Assembly: GCA_035559595.1 (NCBI GenBank)
Contig: DATMBF010000034.1
Coordinates: forward strand, 29,225-93,224
Source: DATMBF01 sp035559595
GTDB lineage: Bacteria > Bacteroidota > Ignavibacteria > UBA10030
Length of the DNA stretch: 64,000 nt
Direction: 5' to 3'
In this document: in pieces, positions 60,729 through 64,000 of the stretch
Position numbering within the stretch: position 1 is the first letter of the stretch
Layout of the letters: the number at the start of each line of letters is the position of its first letter
Made by a program: the position numbers and the translations under genes
The notes under the pieces: generated by a model
What the model saw: only the letters and a program-made list of their open reading frames with translations
Databases searched by the model: none
Told to the model about the DNA's origin: nothing

Positions 60729-61670
60729 TCACGGTGAAGCAGTTGTTCGGTGAATGAACACATCTTCGAGCGATGCAGCCACTACGTTTGCTGAGGAAAC
60801 GGTGATGTTCGCTTTCCTAAGCTCCTTGATGACAGCCTCCAGCGAACGTGATGATTTGCCGAAAATCGCATGAATACGGTCGCCGAACAACTCCGCTCGA
60901 TTCAAACTCTTGCTTTCACGAAGAACCGAAATGGCTTTGCGCGGGTTGGAGCAGAGGATTTCGACGATCCGGTATGGGAACGAGGCCTTAACACGTTCCG
61001 GCGTGTCACACTCCAGCAACTTGCCCTGATGCAAAAGTGCGACACGTGTGCTGCGTTCGGCCTCGTCGAGGTATGGCGTGCTCATAACAATCGTAACACC
61101 GGTCTTTAGGACAGCAGAAAGAATTCTCCAGAAATCCCGACGCGAAACGGGGTCGACCCCCGTTGTCGGCTCGTCAAGAAAAATAATGTCAGGCGTGTGA
61201 ATGAGTGTGCAGACAAGGGCAAGCTTCTGTTTCATGCCGCCGGAAAGTCGGTCTGCCAAGCGACTGCGGAACGGTGTCAGGCGCGTAAACTCCAAAAGCT
61301 CTTCTTTCCGCTTTTTGAAGTCGGTCAGCTTATGGATCTCTGCAAAAAAATCGATGTTCTCGTCGATGGTAAGATCACCATAGAGGCTGAAGCGTTGCGA
61401 GAGGTAGCCAATGCGGTGCTTGATTTCGGTACGGTTGGTCTTGAAATCAAGCCCAAGAATGCTCACCAACCCATCCGTTGGAGGAAGCACACCACACATC
61501 ATACGAATACTTGTCGTTTTCCCGGCGCCATCCGGACCGACGAGCGAGAAGATCTCGCCACGATTGATTCGCAGAGTAAGCCCATCCACCGCCACAACCA
61601 CGTGTTGCTTGTTGGGGAAGGTCTTGCTGACGTTCTCGAAGAGAACAGCGGCTTCTTTTGTTTGGGTCAT
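60729..61670 (-). CDS. ABC transporter ATPase (YbhF N-terminal half-like)
   Basis: A 313-residue ATPase: Walker A GPDGAGKTTSIRM (the Asp variant typical of the first YbhF domain), signature LSGGMKQKLALV, Walker B IIFLDEPTTGVDP; the switch-region His is replaced, the segment reading VMSTPYLDEA instead of THYLDEA. It begins with an ATGA overlap on the HlyD gene and ends seven bases before tolC. The missing switch His suggests this subunit may not hydrolyse ATP efficiently. Confidence 0.9.
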   Translation of the reverse strand: MTQTKEAAVLFENVSKTFPNKQHVVVAVDGLTLRINRGEIFSLVGPDGAGKTTSIRMMCGVLPPTDGLVSILGLDFKTNRTEIKHRIGYLSQRFSLYGDLTIDENIDFFAEIHKLTDFKKRKEELLEFTRLTPFRSRLADRLSGGMKQKLALVCTLIHTPDIIFLDEPTTGVDPVSRRDFWRILSAVLKTGVTIVMSTPYLDEAERSTRVALLHQGKLLECDTPERVKASFPYRIVEILCSNPRKAISVLRESKSLNRAELFGDRIHAIFGKSSRSLEAVIKELRKANITVSSANVVAASLEDVFIHRTTASP

Positions 61671-62590
61671 TCTGTTACCTGCCTGATCACGACATCGGCG
61701 GGAATGCCGGCTTTTAGGGCGTGGTCCTGATTGTCAACTGCGACTTTGACGGCAAAGACAAGCTTCGTGCGCTCGTCTTTCGTTTGAATGTTCTTTGGCG
61801 TGAATTCGGCCATCGGCGAGATGTACGTTACGCGTCCTCGAAAGCTTCGGTTCGGAAAGGCATCCACCATAACTGATGCTTCATTGCCTAGCCGGATTCT
61901 TGGTAAGGAAGCTTCCGGAACGTAAATCGTGACGTTCATCTCCCCTAAGTCCGCAATTCTCGCTACGGCCATTCCCGGTGCGACAATCTCACCAACCTCC
62001 ACAAAGCGCGTCGTAACCGTACCCCCAATCGGGGCCACGATGGTGCAGTCTGCAACTTTCTTCTGAAGCGCCGCGACTTGAGCCGCCGCTTGATCACGAC
62101 GCGCACGTGCCATTTGTATTTCTTCGAACCGGGAGCCTTTTCGCAACTTCTCGAAATTCTGCTGTGCCAGGGTATATCTTGTGCGTGCATCTTCCAGCTG
62201 CTTTTGCGAGATGCTCTTTGCCGCAAAAAGCTCTTCCATTCTTTTCAAGTCGCTTTCAGCACTTTTGTAATTCGCTTCAGCCTGGATAACATCTTCTTCA
62301 CGCGCCCCCTTGACGGCGAGGCGATACTGTGCCTCAGCTATCTCGAGCCCTGCCTCCGCCTGGCGCAGCTGATGGAGAACATCTGTCGGATCAAGTTGCA
62401 CGAGCGTGTCGCCAACCTGGACGGGCATTCCCTCTTGGGCAACGACACGAGAAACAGCTCCTCCCACAAGCGAACCCACCGTTACCTCTGTCGCTTCGAG
62501 AGTCCCTGATGCGGATATTGTGTTATCGTCGTTGTCTCCGCAACCGGCGAGGAGAAACAATATGGTGAACCTTATGAGGAGAGATTTCAT
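61667..62590 (-). CDS. HlyD-family periplasmic adaptor lipoprotein (YbhG-like)
   Basis: A 307-residue membrane-fusion protein. The N-terminus MKSLLIRFTILFLLAGC is a lipoprotein signal with lipobox LAGC and acyl-cysteine 17. It holds a biotinyl-lipoyl half (VAQEGMPVQVGDTLVQLDP), a long coiled-coil hairpin (about 70-185), and the second half-motif VAPIGGTVTTRFVEVGEIV. It links the inner-membrane ABC parts to TolC. It follows the TetR gene by 11 bases. Confidence 0.92.
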   Translation of the reverse strand: MKSLLIRFTILFLLAGCGDNDDNTISASGTLEATEVTVGSLVGGAVSRVVAQEGMPVQVGDTLVQLDPTDVLHQLRQAEAGLEIAEAQYRLAVKGAREEDVIQAEANYKSAESDLKRMEELFAAKSISQKQLEDARTRYTLAQQNFEKLRKGSRFEEIQMARARRDQAAAQVAALQKKVADCTIVAPIGGTVTTRFVEVGEIVAPGMAVARIADLGEMNVTIYVPEASLPRIRLGNEASVMVDAFPNRSFRGRVTYISPMAEFTPKNIQTKDERTKLVFAVKVAVDNQDHALKAGIPADVVIRQVTE

Positions 62591-62601
62591 GAAGGCCTCG
62601 A

Positions 62602-63228
62602 CTAGAGTTGTTTGGAATACGTCGGTTCAAAAAAGTGAAACCGCACCCTGGTATCATCGGTCAGCACCCCTTCGAAAAGAATCTTGAAGATCGCTTTGAA
62701 CGCAATCTCGGGGGAGAAAGCGTTTTCAGAGAGGGTCTTAGGATTCATGATGCCCTGCATAGAGTGAAGAAAAACAAGCATGAAGAGGGCGTGATCAACA
62801 TCGCTGCGGAAAACCCCCTCCTGCTTCGCCTGAATGAACATCTTTTCGATTTTGGTGAAGAGATGTTCGCGACGAAAGTCCTCCATTTCCTTCCAAAGAC
62901 CGGGGGCAAAGCGTTGGAGGTCTTTTTGAAATTGCAGGCTGATCTTGCTCATCAGACTGCCGATGAGGGAGAGCAGGTCCGTCATCTTTTGCTCGAAAGG
63001 CCTGTCGGACTCCACAATAGCTTCCACTTTGCGTTCGATAAATTTCATCATGAACCTCACGACGCCTTTGAGGATATCATCCTTGCTGGGGAAAAATTTA
63101 TAGACGGTCTTCTTGCTCATGCCAAGCTCTTCGGCCAGCTCATCAACCGTGACCTTGGAGATGCCACTTTGAAAGAATCTGTCCCGGGCGGTCTCAATGA
63201 TCCGTTCTCTATCTCGCAATTCTGCCAT
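62602..63228 (-). CDS. TetR-family regulator of the efflux operon
   Basis: A 208-residue repressor with the N-terminal helix-turn-helix (RFFQSGISKVTVDELAEELG then MSKKTVYKFFPSKDDIL) and a helical ligand-binding domain. It is the first gene of the operon it probably controls; position and family mirror E. coli CecR (YbiH) before ybhGFSR. Good GAGG site before the ATG. A 26-base imperfect palindrome directly upstream is the likely self-operator. Confidence 0.9.
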   Translation of the reverse strand: MAELRDRERIIETARDRFFQSGISKVTVDELAEELGMSKKTVYKFFPSKDDILKGVVRFMMKFIERKVEAIVESDRPFEQKMTDLLSLIGSLMSKISLQFQKDLQRFAPGLWKEMEDFRREHLFTKIEKMFIQAKQEGVFRSDVDHALFMLVFLHSMQGIMNPKTLSENAFSPEIAFKAIFKILFEGVLTDDTRVRFHFFEPTYSKQL

Positions 63229-63245
63229 GTCTGCCTCTGATTGTA

Positions 63246-63271
63246 GAAACTATTAAAGTGTTTAGAGTTTC
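63246..63271 (-). promoter_or_regulatory. candidate TetR self-operator
   Basis: A 26-base imperfect palindrome with outer arms GAAACT (63246-63251) and AGTTTC (63266-63271), nine of thirteen positions pairing. It lies 17-43 bases before the TetR ATG, where a repressor would block its own promoter. Confidence 0.6.
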
Positions 63272-63436
63272 CGCAAGCTTAAGAAAAATTCCGCCGCACC
63301 ATAGGTCTGCAAAGCGGAATTGCTTGAGTGATGCAAGTTGACAGGGATGTGAGAATTTTTGTTCGATACAGGTGTTGATTTATAATAACTTACGGGGGTT
63401 TTTTGCCACGAAGTTGAGATGTGTTGACAAGGATAG

Positions 63437-63453
63437 AGCTTAAAAGTTAAGCT
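63437..63453. promoter_or_regulatory. perfect palindrome AGCTTAA-AAG-TTAAGCT
   Basis: Seven-base arms around three bases. It overlaps the spot where a -10 box would follow the TTGACA at 63424, so it could be a second regulator site. Confidence 0.4.
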
Positions 63454-63506
63454 GTGCCAGATAGTTGAGATTGTAGGACAGTGGATTCTTTAGGAAATAC
63501 GGTGGA

Positions 63507-63547
63507 TGTGTCGGAGTGATAAGTGACCACTCCGACACACTCCGACA
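63507..63547. repeat. 12-pair inverted repeat with tandem CACTCCGACA
   Basis: Arms 63507-63518 and 63528-63539, nine-base loop. CACTCCGACA occurs twice in direct tandem (63528-63537 and 63538-63547) and a third time at 63585-63594 in the next inverted repeat. The unit starting ATTCTTTAGGAAA at 63484 is re-used at 63551. Confidence 0.75.
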
Positions 63548-63569
63548 TGAATTCTTTAAGAAAAAGTGA

Positions 63570-63598
63570 GGTTTGTCGGTATGGCACTCCGACAAACC
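63570..63598. repeat. 10-pair inverted repeat, second unit
   Basis: GGTTTGTCGG (63570-63579) and CCGACAAACC (63589-63598) around a nine-base loop. It is preceded by ATTCTTTAAGAAA (63551-63563), parallel to the first unit, so the two look like diverged tandem copies. Confidence 0.75.
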
Positions 63599-63631
63599 CT
63601 ATGTCTAAGTCGTATGTCATCGTGTCAGCTA

Positions 63632-63970
63632 CTACTTTGAAGCTTGTGTGATAAGTAATGTGATTCTATCTCCTAGCTCGCTAGTCACTTTAAGGTGGTA
63701 TCTGTCTCCAGTAGATGAAATTATTTGAAGTTGATCATTGACCGCAACTCTAACATTATCTGGCGAGAGTGGTTTCCCTTCTGCATCGAGCACAGCATTC
63801 AAACCGATAAAAGCGAGCGAGGATTTAGATAGATCGCTACTGAGAAAGCGTATCCCCACCTGACCATCGAGAATTAATGACATTTGACCAGCCAGAACAG
63901 TTACAGTAACGGGTTCGAACTTAGATGTAGCTGATTCGTGTTCAGGTTTGGGTTGGTCGAATCTCGCCAT
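63632..63970 (-). CDS. hypothetical protein of 112 residues
   Basis: I do not recognise this protein. It has no signal peptide or membrane helix. After a polar start (PKPEHESATSKFEP) the sequence alternates in beta-strand fashion (VTVTVLAGQMSLILDGQVGI, LQIISSTGDRYHLKVTSEL, RITLLITQA), suggesting a small all-beta fold. There is no Shine-Dalgarno site before the ATG. It is flanked by inverted repeats on both sides (63.5-63.6 kb and 63978-64000) and by AT-richer DNA, consistent with an acquired segment continuing beyond the window. Confidence 0.5.
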   Translation of the reverse strand: MARFDQPKPEHESATSKFEPVTVTVLAGQMSLILDGQVGIRFLSSDLSKSSLAFIGLNAVLDAEGKPLSPDNVRVAVNDQLQIISSTGDRYHLKVTSELGDRITLLITQASK

Positions 63971-63977
63971 AATGACT

Positions 63978-64000
63978 GGTTGGTCGAATGAATACCAACC
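63978..64000. repeat. inverted repeat upstream of the hypothetical gene
   Basis: GGTTGGT (63978-63984) and ACCAACC (63994-64000) around nine bases. GGTTGGTCGAAT within it is repeated directly at 63951-63962, inside the start of the gene, 27 bases away. It could be an operator; the same nine-base loop length occurs in the two inverted repeats at 63.5 kb. Confidence 0.55.

Larger units (their letters stand above)
63229..63631. other. palindrome-rich intergenic region
   Basis: 403 bases, visibly richer in A and T than the genes around it. It holds four separate inverted repeats: the TetR operator candidate (63246-63271), an exact 17-base palindrome (63437-63453), and two long-stem hairpins (63507-63539, 63570-63598). 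TTGACA occurs twice on plus (near 63350 and 63424) without a good -10 box. No gene was found. Confidence 0.6.

Noticed and set aside
62608..63240. 210-codon plus-strand frame
   Set aside because: Exactly opposite the TetR gene, which has the helix-turn-helix and a ribosome site.
63481..63600. integron attC site or CRISPR array
   Set aside because: No integrase core-site pattern, no spacers, and only two diverged units of differing stem length.
1..64000. tRNA, rRNA or insertion sequences
   Set aside because: I scanned the gaps for tRNA arms, rRNA blocks and transposase frames and saw none; short RNAs could still be missed.

Overview
The window looks like the chromosome of a free-living member of the Bacteroidota/Chlorobiota (FCB) superphylum, most likely near the Ignavibacteria/Kapabacteria side and not a classical Bacteroidota. 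For this: a SprA-type type IX secretion (T9SS) translocon protein, a PorX-type regulator, four complete secreted proteins with T9SS type A C-terminal sorting domains, an Oar-like TonB receptor and LptF/LptG. Against classical Bacteroidota: many genes have good Shine-Dalgarno sites, and the promoters I can read are mostly TTGAC(A/T)-N17-TA boxes rather than the Bacteroidota TTTG/TAnnTTTG type. The placement is inference; no 16S rRNA or tRNA gene was seen.

Layout. 1-5.4 kb: start of a secreted YCF48-repeat protein (minus), then on plus a kinase-like DHp protein overlapping tadA and a large TonB receptor, closed by a two-way terminator. 5.5-28.9 kb: one long minus-strand block. It begins upstream at rfbB and encodes surface polysaccharide assembly (export channel, Wzz, flippase, GT4, ligase, three GT2s, a WbaP-like initiator, aminotransferase, Dpm1-like enzyme, and a GT2 fused to a shortened initiator domain). 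It continues into accA, a thioesterase, Trm112, a second flippase, a T9SS-sorted metalloprotease, a DUF1385 protein and prfA. 29-31.8 kb: LytR_C protein, rsfS, argS. 31.9-45.6 kb: a small envelope protein, then the tight operon porX-tsaE-tsaB-accD-rocF-panC-NTP transferase, preceded by the giant sprA gene. 45.8-50.2 kb: pdxH, then lptF-lptG and two small zinc-finger genes on plus. 50.3-55.9 kb: three T9SS cargo genes with dispersed intergenic repeats. 55.9-63.2 kb: an efflux operon TetR, HlyD lipoprotein, ATPase, TolC, ATPase, two ABC-2 permeases. 63.2-64 kb: palindrome-rich DNA and one orphan gene.

The themes join at the cell envelope: LPS transport (LptFG), polysaccharide assembly, T9SS machinery and cargo, and efflux. 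The features most worth a second look are the GT2/initiator fusion with a catalytically stripped C-terminus, the YbhF-like ATPase divided into two genes around tolC, the nested inverted repeats at 63.5 kb, two dispersed repeat families around cargo genes, and a recurring TTGACT-N17 promoter in front of cargo genes.
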